NCBI GenBank assembly: GCA_036675565.1
Contig: JAKFER010000004.1
Location: forward strand, 1 to 23,338
DNA: 23,338 nucleotides
DNA from: JACCYQ01 sp036675565
Lineage (GTDB): Bacteria > Bacteroidota > Bacteroidia > Chitinophagales > Chitinophagaceae
Reading direction: 5' to 3'
Position numbers and translations under genes: made by a program
Notes under the pieces: model-generated
Told to the model about the DNA's origin: nothing
The model's input: the letters and a program-made list of their open reading frames with translations, nothing else
Databases searched by the model: none
Shown: positions 1-8,267 of the stretch, in pieces
How positions within the stretch are numbered: the stretch's first letter is position 1
How the letters are laid out: each line of letters begins with the position of its first letter

Positions 1-1104
1 GCCCGCCTGGCCGAATTTACTCCTCAGTTCCTTATCTTCTGTCATCCGCAAAAGGTTATTGCAAAATGTAACAGTATCATTTATATCCGATAAAAGACCT
101 GTTTCATTTTCTTTTACCACATCTCCTATTCCGCCAACCCTGGTAGAAACAACGGGTTTGCCTGCAGCCTGCGCCTCTATCAGGCTGACCGGGGTGCCCT
201 CGTTAAAGGAAGTAAGAACAATAATATCCGAACCCGCATTGATTTGATCAATATCACTCCGCCAGGACGTAAACACCAGCGGCTTGTCATGCACGGTGTC
301 TTTTTCAGTACTGAAGTCGATACCCAGTTGCCGGGCTTTTTCTTCCAACTGTTTTCTCGATTCGCCATCGCCAACAATAAATGCTTTGATCTTTTGCAGG
401 CTATTGTCTGATAAATGCCTGATGGCTTCCAAAAACAAGGACTGGTTCTTAATGGGCACAAGCCGCCCCGTAATGGTTAAAACCACTACGTCATCAGTAA
501 TACCAAAGGATGACCGGAAAGCCTGCCGCTTTTCCTCCCGGTTGACCTGGAATTTATCAAGGTCCAGCCCAAGTGGGATAACCCTGAATTTGTTTTCAGC
601 CGCGATATTGAAATCCACCGTCAGCTCCTTTTTTTGCTGCTGGCTGATGGCGACAATTGCATCCGTTTTCCTACCCAGTTTCCGCTCTATATTGATAAAG
701 ATCTTTGTCTTTAACGGGTTAAAATAAGAATGAAAAACATGACCATGATAGGTATGAACGATCACGGGTACATCCATCGCCCTGGCCGCCATACGCCCAA
801 TGGCCCCAGGCTTGGCGGCATGTGAATGAACGATATCCGGTTTAAAATCAGCGATCAGCTTCTTCATTTTTTTATAGGCCATATAATCTTTGCGTGGATC
901 AATAGACCGGCCCATTTCGGGGATAAACACCGGCTGTATCCCCAGCGCATCCGTTACAAAACTGGCGTCTTTTTCATGACTTTCCTTTTCTCCCACCACC
1001 AGCATGGTTTCAAATTCAGGAGCCATATATTTAGTAAGATAGCTGGCATTTAATAAAGGACCACCAACAGCGAGGCGATTGAGAATGCGGATTATACGGG
1101 GCAT
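1..1104 (-). CDS. Family 4 (GT-B) glycosyltransferase, C-terminus cut by the window edge
   Basis: Retaining glycosyltransferase expected to add a sugar from a nucleotide donor to the lipid-linked repeat unit at the inner face of the cytoplasmic membrane. The frame opens at ATG 1104 (MPRIIRILNRLAVGGP) and stays open for 368 codons to base 1, so the last part is missing. Visible marks are the N-terminal Rossmann-type start with a GG loop, an HSHAAKPGAIGR stretch near residues 92-103, a VHTYHGHVFHSYF stretch typical of this subgroup, and the GT4 E-x7-E signature at E302-G-T-P-V-S-L-I-E310, followed by AGKPVV. GT4 proteins usually run 360-400 residues, so only a short tail is lost. It lies downstream of asnB after a 106-base gap with no obvious promoter. 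Donor and acceptor cannot be told from sequence. Family assignment is firm. Confidence 0.93.
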   Translation of the reverse strand, partial: MPRIIRILNRLAVGGPLLNASYLTKYMAPEFETMLVVGEKESHEKDASFVTDALGIQPVFIPEMGRSIDPRKDYMAYKKMKKLIADFKPDIVHSHAAKPGAIGRMAARAMDVPVIVHTYHGHVFHSYFNPLKTKIFINIERKLGRKTDAIVAISQQQKKELTVDFNIAAENKFRVIPLGLDLDKFQVNREEKRQAFRSSFGITDDVVVLTITGRLVPIKNQSLFLEAIRHLSDNSLQKIKAFIVGDGESRKQLEEKARQLGIDFSTEKDTVHDKPLVFTSWRSDIDQINAGSDIIVLTSFNEGTPVSLIEAQAAGKPVVSTRVGGIGDVVKENETGLLSDINDTVTFCNNLLRMTEDKELRSKFGQAG

Positions 1105-1210
1105 TTAGTTATTATGAGAATTTTAAAAATGCAAGTTGTGAAAATAAAGGAGTTGAATGATGGTTGAATAATTGTAAAATCCAGGCTTCGTCTTCACCTT
1201 AACCTCACCC

Positions 1211-3118
1211 TCAACCTTCAATCCCTAACTTCCTCCACCAACTCTGAAAAACGATCAAAGCCCAAACGGTAGCATGACTATCGCCCGGATTGCTGGAAAA
1301 TAATTTTGTCTTAAGCGTTTGAATTGCCTTTAAATTAAATAAACCTTGTTCTTTTATAAAATCATCATTGAGCCATTCATCGGTAATCCGGGAACGCAAT
1401 TGCTTTTGAAACCAATTCAGCAAAGGAATTTCAAATCCTTTTTTAGGCCTGTTATACAATTCTTCCGGCAAATATTTTCTAAATGCATCCTGCACGATCT
1501 TCTTTTTCATGTTGCCATTGATCTTATAGGCTGTTGGCAGGTTAAAAGCAAAATCCACTACTTCATGGTCTAAAAAAGGGCTTCGGACTTCCAGGCTATT
1601 CGCCATGCTCATCATATCGACTTTCACCAGCATATCGCCTGCCAGTACTAATTTCATATCCGTTGCCAGGAAGTCTTCAATAGCTTCTCCTCCCTGCAAG
1701 GACTCAAGAATTGCCTGCCGCTGGCTACTGTAGCATTGTTGATTTACAGCAGCTAATGCCTGATCAGTCAACAAGCCGCCGGCCTGTTCCTGTGTTAGAA
1801 AACCAGCCCAACGCCAATACCTGTCTTTTACATCAAGGCTGGCGCCCTGGGCGAAACGATCCAATTGACGGAAAATATTAGTGAGCTTATTATTTCTTGA
1901 CTGTGGCAGCGCTTTCCATAAAGGGCCCCCTGTCTTTACCATTGTATTTAATAAACTGTTTTGCCGCATGCGCCATTCCGCCTGGTGTTTATTATACCCT
2001 GCAAAAACTTCATCACCGCCATCGCCTGACAAAGCCACCGTTACATGTTTACGGGTTTGCTGGCTCAGAATATAAACGGGTATGGCCGATGAATCGGCAA
2101 AGGGTTCATCTATATAATTCAACACATCATCAATATGCGCCAGGAAATCATCATTGGTTAATGAAAAGACAGTGTGGTTGGTATTGTATTTTTTGGCGAC
2201 CAATTGCGCAAAACTGGTTTCGTCAAAAAATGGATTGTCTTTATAACCAATAGAAAAAGTATTTAATTGGCTGGTATGCCTGCTGGCCAATGCTACTACC
2301 ACCGAGGAATCAATGCCACCACTAAGAAAAGCGCCTAATGGCACATCGGAGATCATCCTCTTTTTTACCGATTCATCCATCAGTTGTTCCAGCTTATTGC
2401 AGGCTGTTTCATAATCAGTGGAAGGAGCTCCTGTATTTTGTCGCCATTTTAATTCGTAATAAGATGATGTTTTGATCCCATTCTTACTGATATAACCAAA
2501 ATGACCGGGAGCAAGTTTTTCCACGCCCTGCAACATGGAACTGGAAGAGGGCAGATAGTTTAACTGTAAATATTGCAACAGGGCCGTATGGTTCAATTTC
2601 TTTGGAATATCATAAGCCAGCAACGCTTTTATTTCGGAAGCAAAAACAAAATAGTCATCGGTTTTATAATACAACAAAGGTTTTTTACCAAAACGGTCTC
2701 TTGCTAAGAACAACTCATCATTTTGCGCATCATAAATAGCAAGAGCAAAAAAACCACTTAACAAGGAAAGACAATCTTTCCCTTTAAGGATATACAACTC
2801 CAGTAACACTTCGGTATCTGATTGGGAATGCCAGTCTTGTTTACCGGGAAAATATTTTTCTTTGAGTTCTTTAAAGTTGAAGATCTCACCGTTGAAGATT
2901 ATGGTATAACGACCGCTTGTATCGGACATGGGTTGAGTCGCATTATCGGAAGTATCAATAATACTCAGCCGGCGATGCCCCAGTGCACAGTTATTTTTGG
3001 TAAAAACGCCACCACCATCCGGGCCGCGAAGCTTCAGCTTTTCCGTAGCTATGGTCGTTTTGCCTAATTGTTCTTTCCCTTTATTATTAAATGCTATTAT
3101 TCCGGTGATTCCGCACAT
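1211..3118 (-). CDS. asnB: Asparagine synthase (glutamine-hydrolysing)-type amidotransferase
   Basis: Two-domain class II amidotransferase of 635 residues. The N-terminal glutaminase starts MCGITGI, so Cys2 becomes the nucleophile after Met removal. R49-R50, the N76-G77-E78 motif and D101 match glutamine-binding positions. The C-terminal synthetase domain carries the PP-loop SGGIDSS at 266-272 and a second nucleotide-site motif, LSGDGGDEVFAGY, near residue 365. Length fits the roughly 600-640-residue forms found in polysaccharide loci and in actinobacterial/Bacteroidota AsnB. Known chemistry is ATP-dependent transfer of glutamine-derived ammonia to an adenylated carboxylate. In surface-polysaccharide loci such proteins are often inferred to amidate a uronic acid; a housekeeping asparagine role cannot be excluded. 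It starts at ATG 3118, divergent from the plus-strand membrane gene, with a 160-base shared upstream region. The left neighbour is a glycosyltransferase on the same strand. The family is certain, the substrate is not. Confidence 0.93.
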   Translation of the reverse strand: MCGITGIIAFNNKGKEQLGKTTIATEKLKLRGPDGGGVFTKNNCALGHRRLSIIDTSDNATQPMSDTSGRYTIIFNGEIFNFKELKEKYFPGKQDWHSQSDTEVLLELYILKGKDCLSLLSGFFALAIYDAQNDELFLARDRFGKKPLLYYKTDDYFVFASEIKALLAYDIPKKLNHTALLQYLQLNYLPSSSSMLQGVEKLAPGHFGYISKNGIKTSSYYELKWRQNTGAPSTDYETACNKLEQLMDESVKKRMISDVPLGAFLSGGIDSSVVVALASRHTSQLNTFSIGYKDNPFFDETSFAQLVAKKYNTNHTVFSLTNDDFLAHIDDVLNYIDEPFADSSAIPVYILSQQTRKHVTVALSGDGGDEVFAGYNKHQAEWRMRQNSLLNTMVKTGGPLWKALPQSRNNKLTNIFRQLDRFAQGASLDVKDRYWRWAGFLTQEQAGGLLTDQALAAVNQQCYSSQRQAILESLQGGEAIEDFLATDMKLVLAGDMLVKVDMMSMANSLEVRSPFLDHEVVDFAFNLPTAYKINGNMKKKIVQDAFRKYLPEELYNRPKKGFEIPLLNWFQKQLRSRITDEWLNDDFIKEQGLFNLKAIQTLKTKLFSSNPGDSHATVWALIVFQSWWRKLGIEG

Positions 3119-3235
3119 AGATTAATCAAATTTTATTGGACCGTTTTTCAGGTAGAAAAAATTGTGAATGTGTTTCTTAAAAACTCTTTGAAGTATAGAA
3201 CACATTTATTGAACATTCGTTTCATCATTAAAGAT

Positions 3236-3243
3236 TATTTTTG
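3236..3243 (+). promoter_or_regulatory. Possible -7 promoter element upstream of the plus-strand membrane gene
   Basis: TATTTTTG matches the Bacteroidota -7 consensus TAnnTTTG exactly and lies 35 bases before the ATG at 3279, in the divergent gap between asnB and this gene. The upstream partner is poor: the nearest TTG (3209-3211) is 24 bases away instead of the usual 19-21. Treat it as a candidate only. No comparably good site was found for asnB on the opposite strand. Confidence 0.3.
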
Positions 3244-3278
3244 AAAATAACACCAAAGGGCTATTAATTTCTTATTAT

Positions 3279-4655
3279 ATGAATCCAAACATTGGCGGAA
3301 GTTACTGGGTTGACTTTATTACATTGCTGGATTATGTATTACTGCCAATTTATTTGATGATCGTTTATGCTTTTGCTTATAAATACAGGAACAAACATTA
3401 CCCCCGCAACCATCCTTGGCGTAAATACTTCATGCCTGCATTTACGGCTAAAATTGTTGGAGGAATTTTTATTGGCCTTATTTATCAATATTACTATAGA
3501 GGAGGGGATACGTCGGCCTATTTTTACCATGGAAAAGTCATCAATCAGAGCTTGGGTGATTCCTTTATTACCTGGTTAAAATTGATCTTTCATACAAGCG
3601 ACTATTACCAATCAGATGTTTATAAATATGTAAACCAAATGAGATGGTACGGTGACCCAAGTACTTACACAGTATGTTCTATCACCGCAGTAATAAATTT
3701 ATTTACATTTAACACGTTTTTACCCACGACTGTTATTTTTTCTGCGCTTTCATTCACCGGCTACTGGGCACTCTTTCGAACATTTGCAACACAGTATCCA
3801 AAAATAAAAAATTCGCTTGCGGTTGCCTTTTTATTTATTCCAAGTTCGATTATCTGGGGTTCAGGAATTTTTAAAGATACCGTTTGTATGACTGCATTAG
3901 GATGGTTAACCTATTTCGTTTTTAAGCTGTTAATTCAAAAAAAAATCAAATTTTCCTATCTCGTCGCGATCTTTATATGCGTCTATTTATTAGCGACAAT
4001 CAAATTATATATCCTGTTAATTTTTACCCCGGCCTTATTACTCTGGATATTATTTCAATATTCTCACAGAATAAGTAACAAAGGGCTAAGGTTAGTATTG
4101 AAAATATTTGTAATTGTTGGAGTTGTTTTTGGCTTCCTGATATTTGCAACTGCCTTTTCAAAAGAATTAGGCCAGTATTCTCTGGAAAATATTGCGGAAA
4201 CATCAGCTACTACAAGGGATTATTTATTATACGTATCTAAAGAGAGTGAAGGATCAGGTTATGATCTCGGTTCCATCGATCCCTCACCGCTGGGGATGCT
4301 GGCAAAATTCCCTGCTGCAGTGAATGTAGCACTTTTCCGGCCTTATCTCTGGGAGTCCCGAAAACCCATCGTTTTTTTTAATGCTATCGAAGCCTCCCTT
4401 TTTATCTTTTTCACATTAAAAGTATTGTTCTCGATTGGCATCGGGGGCATAATGAATGGAATAAAAAAAGATCCGAATATCCAGTTTTTCCTGGCCTTTA
4501 CGATTGTATTCGCTTTTGCAGTGGGTATCTCCTCGTATAATTTTGGAGCTTTGTCCCGTTATCGTATTCCCTGCCTGAATTTTTTTGTAGCCAGCCTTGT
4601 TCTTTTATACTATTCCAAAATGCCGGTTACCAAACCTTTTTTTAGATTCAGGTAA
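3279..4655 (+). CDS. Polytopic membrane protein, candidate Wzy-type repeat-unit polymerase
   Basis: A 458-residue integral membrane protein with about 10-11 hydrophobic segments, for example near residues 14-34, 52-70, 120-150, 178-205 and 218-250, and three more near the C-terminus. A hydrophilic loop of about 60-70 residues (roughly 295-365) precedes the last three segments. That architecture, many helices with one large loop late in the chain, is typical of Wzy and EpsG-like polymerases. YYRGGDTSAYFYHG after the second helix recalls the G-D-T-x-x-Y pattern of EpsG-like proteins, and RYRIPCLNFF precedes the last helix. There is no Wzy elsewhere in the window while a Wzx and six glycosyltransferases are present, which supports the role. 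It is the only plus-strand gene, and its last 8 bases overlap the end of the convergent acyltransferase. The start at ATG 3279 is the first in frame. Alternatives are a GT39/GT83-like transferase or an O-antigen ligase; sequence alone does not decide. Confidence 0.6.
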   Translation: MNPNIGGSYWVDFITLLDYVLLPIYLMIVYAFAYKYRNKHYPRNHPWRKYFMPAFTAKIVGGIFIGLIYQYYYRGGDTSAYFYHGKVINQSLGDSFITWLKLIFHTSDYYQSDVYKYVNQMRWYGDPSTYTVCSITAVINLFTFNTFLPTTVIFSALSFTGYWALFRTFATQYPKIKNSLAVAFLFIPSSIIWGSGIFKDTVCMTALGWLTYFVFKLLIQKKIKFSYLVAIFICVYLLATIKLYILLIFTPALLLWILFQYSHRISNKGLRLVLKIFVIVGVVFGFLIFATAFSKELGQYSLENIAETSATTRDYLLYVSKESEGSGYDLGSIDPSPLGMLAKFPAAVNVALFRPYLWESRKPIVFFNAIEASLFIFFTLKVLFSIGIGGIMNGIKKDPNIQFFLAFTIVFAFAVGISSYNFGALSRYRIPCLNFFVASLVLLYYSKMPVTKPFFRFR

Positions 4656-5850
4656 ATCTTTTTTGCGGTGCCGCCGAAAGATTATTTTCCCCGGCTGGCT
4701 TGAGAGGAGTCATTTTTTTACTCCTAAGCCGGTTTAAAATTTGTTTGGTACGGTCTTCAACTAATTTAAATTGGATAAAGCCAATCAGCATACAGAAACC
4801 AACTGCCGGCATCCATACAAAATAATTTAAAATAAAAGGAGTATTAGGGGCAAATAACCACCAGTAAATAGCCAGATAAAGATAGATGCTGGCAAAATGG
4901 GTAATGTATAAGGTATAGCTATACTGCCCCACCTTCATCAACCAGTTGATCCGGACCTGGTAACGCAGAAAATAAGTGATCAACAGAACACTTAGTATGG
5001 CGGATAAAATAAATCCCGCTGCATCCTCGCCACCACTCAAAAAATTAAAGGCGTATATGGATGCCAGGGACAGGAGAATCATTGCAAACATCGCTTTCTT
5101 TCCAAACTTTAAAAGAAAATGATTCACGGCATCAAAATATTTATACAAACCAATCCCGATGGCGAAATAGATATTATACACAAAGAAAAAATTATGCAGG
5201 TAAACCGGCAGCCCAATTGACTGTACCATTTTAGGTGCAGCGAGGTTTACTAAAAAAACCAGTGCCGACAATAGCATATATATATTCACCCGGCGTAGTA
5301 AGAACGGTGCCAGTAAATAAAAAATAACCTCGTAGGTCAGTGACCAGAAAGGAGAGATAAACCCCGTCGATGGCATATAAAACAAATTTTTAATCACCAC
5401 CACCGGCTCCAGAAAATTATTCATTTCCAGGGTTCGTTCAAAAGAAAAACCTGAAAGGCTGCCATCATACCATTGCGGAAATAAAAGACGGGTGAGCATA
5501 AAAATAAGAGCGGCCCACAGCAAAGCCACAATATAAGAGGGGTATATCCGGACTAGCCGACGTTTGTAAAAGGGCAGTGGCGATGAGTTGTCCCCGGATA
5601 AACTATGGGCAATGGAAAACCCGGATAAAACAAAAAAAACGATAACAAACTCCACTGCCAGCCTGGTCAAAAGGCTGCTACCCACCATTAAATAATCACT
5701 TATATCCCATCCTGAGCGGGTAAATTTTTCAGTGTATCCGGCTCCGCCGATCCACAAAACACCCCTGCAATGAGCAATAACAACATATAAAGATGCTATA
5801 CCACGAATAGAATCGAGTATATCAAATGGAATTTTTCGTTTCTGTATCAC
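4648..5850 (-). CDS. Acyltransferase-3 family membrane O-acyltransferase
   Basis: A 400-residue multi-pass protein of the Acyl_transf_3 family (OafA/NodX/ExoZ type), which transfers acyl groups, usually acetyl, from the cytoplasm onto surface sugars. The family pattern is visible from the first residues: FDILDSIRGIASLYVVIAHCRG (the R..A.L.VV.AH helix with its histidine), VIVFFVLSGFSIAHSL, RRLVRIYPSYIVALL, PFWSLTYEVIFYL and YSYTLYITHFASIYLYL. About ten membrane segments are expected. The start is a GTG at 5850: an in-frame TAG lies a few codons upstream, and the next internal Met falls after the conserved first motif, so GTG is effectively forced. Its 3' end overlaps the convergent Wzy candidate by 8 bases. 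A 76-base gap separates it from the upstream glycosyltransferase. Acyl donor and sugar acceptor are unknown. Confidence 0.9.
   Translation of the reverse strand: MIQKRKIPFDILDSIRGIASLYVVIAHCRGVLWIGGAGYTEKFTRSGWDISDYLMVGSSLLTRLAVEFVIVFFVLSGFSIAHSLSGDNSSPLPFYKRRLVRIYPSYIVALLWAALIFMLTRLLFPQWYDGSLSGFSFERTLEMNNFLEPVVVIKNLFYMPSTGFISPFWSLTYEVIFYLLAPFLLRRVNIYMLLSALVFLVNLAAPKMVQSIGLPVYLHNFFFVYNIYFAIGIGLYKYFDAVNHFLLKFGKKAMFAMILLSLASIYAFNFLSGGEDAAGFILSAILSVLLITYFLRYQVRINWLMKVGQYSYTLYITHFASIYLYLAIYWWLFAPNTPFILNYFVWMPAVGFCMLIGFIQFKLVEDRTKQILNRLRSKKMTPLKPAGENNLSAAPQKRFT
4655..4683. terminator. Candidate bidirectional terminator at the convergent gene ends
   Basis: The convergent junction holds an inverted repeat with arms AATCTTT (4655-4661) and AAAGATT (4677-4683) enclosing a GC core with GCGG (4665-4668) and CCGC (4671-4674). 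It starts at the last base of the plus-strand stop codon and falls inside the last dozen codons of the minus-strand acyltransferase. A T-rich stretch follows on the plus strand; no T-run follows on the minus strand, so it is more convincing for the plus-strand gene. Confidence 0.3.
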
Positions 5851-5926
5851 ACTTATGTTGATTAATGAACACTACAATTAACTTTTGCTTTATCACTACT
5901 CTGCTCTCTGCAAAAGAAGATCCGAT

Positions 5927-7015
5927 TTATTCTTTATCTGATACTGTTTTTAACACCCGCAGGTATGATTCCTTATTTACTTGGATAGAAAAATTCTCTT
6001 CTACCTGTCGCCGGGCATTTTTTCCGATCCTTTCACGCAGTGAGGTGCTACCAACCAGGTCAAGAATCTTTTGCTCCCATTGATCGGGTGTATTGACCAG
6101 GAAGCCACATTCTCCGTCCTTAATGACACGAAAATTCGCTCCAATAGCCGTAGCAATGGTAGGAATACCCATGGCCATATACTGTATAGCTTTCAGGCCG
6201 CTTTTACCATACACCCATTCTTCATCGGGTAAAGGATAGAGCCCGATATCAAACCTTCCTATTGTTTCAAGCTCATAGTCTTTTGACCACGCTTTTGCTT
6301 CAATATCCAACCCCTCAATCGAAAACTTTTCATCACCCATTACCAGTAACTTGAAATCAACTTTCTGTCTTACCTTTTTAAATACATCTGCCAGCAAATA
6401 AAGGTACTTAGAAGTACTTTGGCTACCACTCCACCCTAAGATCACTTTCTCGTTCCGTATCACATAGCCTTCCCGTGGAATATAAGCCTGGGTATCTACT
6501 GTAGAAGAAATATCAGTCGTAGAAGTATTTAACTTCCTAACAAAATTGTCCAGATAGGGTGTGCAGGTGATCACATGGTCCGCTACCCGCATCAGGTAAA
6601 GCGGCTTTTCAGCACCCTTTAATTTACTGATCAAAGGATTGGCTTTACTTTTAATGTCTTTTAAATAGACCAGGTCGTCAATATCAAAAACAATCTTCCG
6701 GGCCAAAGCTCTCACCATCCTTTCAAAAATGGGTGGTCCAAGCGGCGTCACCCACAAATGAATATATACTATATCATATGACCTGATCCTCGTCAGGTCC
6801 TTTAATCTTCGCCAATACCCCGCAACCGTATAAAATATTTTCTGAAGCAGGTGGCCTTCTTTGTAGATGATTTTCCAGAATGAAGTGCTTATAAATGGAC
6901 TAACAGTGATCTCATACCCGGTCTCTCTGAAACTATTATAATACTGTTCAAATTTTAACCGCTGACTTGGAGCTACGTCTTCCGGATACGGGCATAACAC
7001 TAATATTTTCTTCAT
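5927..7015 (-). CDS. Family 4 glycosyltransferase
   Basis: GT-B fold glycosyltransferase (group 1) of 362 residues from ATG 7015. It begins MKKILVLCPYPEDVAPSQRL, a nucleotide-sugar glycosyltransferase N-terminus. IVFDIDDLVYLKDIKSKAN lies mid-N-domain, GWSGSQSTSKYLYLL opens the C-domain, and the donor-binding region reads GKSGLKAIQYMAMGIPTIAT, with an altered E-x7-E signature (a Lys-containing LKAIQYMAMG in place of the usual E). A TTG four codons upstream (7027) is in frame but is less likely than the ATG, which has GGGAA about 6 bases before it and starts exactly at the conserved beta-strand. It lies 18 bases downstream of another GT4, consistent with co-transcription. Donor and acceptor are unknown. 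Confidence 0.9.
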   Translation of the reverse strand: MKKILVLCPYPEDVAPSQRLKFEQYYNSFRETGYEITVSPFISTSFWKIIYKEGHLLQKIFYTVAGYWRRLKDLTRIRSYDIVYIHLWVTPLGPPIFERMVRALARKIVFDIDDLVYLKDIKSKANPLISKLKGAEKPLYLMRVADHVITCTPYLDNFVRKLNTSTTDISSTVDTQAYIPREGYVIRNEKVILGWSGSQSTSKYLYLLADVFKKVRQKVDFKLLVMGDEKFSIEGLDIEAKAWSKDYELETIGRFDIGLYPLPDEEWVYGKSGLKAIQYMAMGIPTIATAIGANFRVIKDGECGFLVNTPDQWEQKILDLVGSTSLRERIGKNARRQVEENFSIQVNKESYLRVLKTVSDKE

Positions 7016-7033
7016 ACTTATTCCCAAATAAAC

Positions 7034-8257
7034 TTACAATACGGCCTGGTAGGCATTTTTATACGACTCAATCCCCTTGTCCAGGTTAAAAATATCCGTC
7101 ACCGCATTCCTGATTTCGAAAGGCTGCAACGATAACAGGTAAGGAATTTTTTCAATAGCTCTTGCAAAATCATCCGGTGAAAACCCATCAATAACCACCC
7201 CGCTTTTCGTCCCTTCCACTATCTCCTTTACATCACCTATTCCGCTATTACAAATTACAGGAATACCCATCGAAAGCACTTCGCCCAGTTTAGTAGGTGA
7301 GCTGGAAATTTTGGAAAAAACGGGTCTGATAAAAGAAATATTGATATCCGACGCCTTCATAAAAAAAGGGACTTCCTTGCGGGCCAATTCCTTAATAATA
7401 AAGTCTGTCCGCTGCAAACCGATTTTATCTGCCGCAGCTAAAATTTCCTGAGCTGGTGAATGGCTAATAAAAAGGAATTTTGCCTGGTCATATTTTGTCT
7501 TTAACTGCCGAAAAAAAAGCAACATTTCATTCAACATATACCATGTTCCAATGGAACCCAGGTAACTCAACACCAGTTCACCATTAACAATTCCCAATTC
7601 ATTCTTCGCTTTGTTCCGGTGATCTTCATCAGTCAATGAGAACAAGTCCATATCAGCACAGCAGGGTATTACACGGATGCCTGTTTGAGGGTTATAAGCC
7701 GGCCAGCGCATAATTTCTTTTTTACCGGCATCAGTCAGCGAAATGACAGCATCTGCATTTGCCAGATAATCCGCTTCCTTTTTTTTATAATAATCATATA
7801 CCTTCCGAAACACCAGTTTATTTGTATCCCATGATCCGCCGTCTTTCTTTTCATCTGCCCAAAAACCCCGCATATCAAAAAAAAACTTTACCCCAAACCG
7901 TTTTTTCAGATTCAATCCTACATCGGCTGCGATATAACTTCTGCAGTGCACCATATCAAAGTGAAAACGTCGGTGCAGCTTAGTTGCCTTTCGTCGCATC
8001 CGTATAGCATCGTAAAATTTTGATAACAAAGGAGGATGAGTACTGAAGGATAAAGGAACCCATTCAATCTCCGCTGCTTTCATAATAGTTCTTAAATATT
8101 CCTGCTGCTTATCATAACGTTCTTTCTTTTCAAAACTTAAGATCGTGAATTGATAGCCAAAATTTGATAACCCGGTTAAATAGGGTAAGATTTGTGATTG
8201 CCCTAAAGGATCAGATATACCATCATACGTGAGATAAAGAACTTTTTTTACTTCCAT
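7034..8257 (-). CDS. Family 4 glycosyltransferase
   Basis: A 407-residue GT-B glycosyltransferase. The N-terminus has VLYLTYDGISDPLGQSQILPYL, a signature of a Bacteroidota polysaccharide GT4 subgroup. FDMVHCRSYIAADVGL and FFFDMRGFWADE follow in the N-domain. The C-domain carries LSYLGSIGTWYMLNEML and the donor site SSPTKLGEVLSMGIPVICN, where the first acid of the usual E-x7-E is replaced and the second (LGE) is kept. The ATG at 8257 lies 10 bases after the stop of the DUF4838 gene, and the gene ends 18 bases before the next GT4, so the three look like one transcript. Specific sugars cannot be inferred. Confidence 0.92.
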   Translation of the reverse strand: MEVKKVLYLTYDGISDPLGQSQILPYLTGLSNFGYQFTILSFEKKERYDKQQEYLRTIMKAAEIEWVPLSFSTHPPLLSKFYDAIRMRRKATKLHRRFHFDMVHCRSYIAADVGLNLKKRFGVKFFFDMRGFWADEKKDGGSWDTNKLVFRKVYDYYKKKEADYLANADAVISLTDAGKKEIMRWPAYNPQTGIRVIPCCADMDLFSLTDEDHRNKAKNELGIVNGELVLSYLGSIGTWYMLNEMLLFFRQLKTKYDQAKFLFISHSPAQEILAAADKIGLQRTDFIIKELARKEVPFFMKASDINISFIRPVFSKISSSPTKLGEVLSMGIPVICNSGIGDVKEIVEGTKSGVVIDGFSPDDFARAIEKIPYLLSLQPFEIRNAVTDIFNLDKGIESYKNAYQAVL

Positions 8258-8267
8258 AAAATCTTAA

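Noticed and set aside
284..727. 147-codon plus-strand frame
   Set aside because: It is antisense to the GT4 gene at 1-1104, whose frame translates cleanly with family motifs through this stretch.
1179..1225. G-rich minus-strand tract with four or more GG runs at the asnB 3' end, possible two-layer quadruplex
   Set aside because: Mostly GG pairs with only a few longer runs; weak and partly coding, so there is not enough to claim structure.
1897..2253. 118-codon plus-strand frame
   Set aside because: Lies wholly antisense to the asparagine-synthase gene; composition unlike a real protein and no start-site support.
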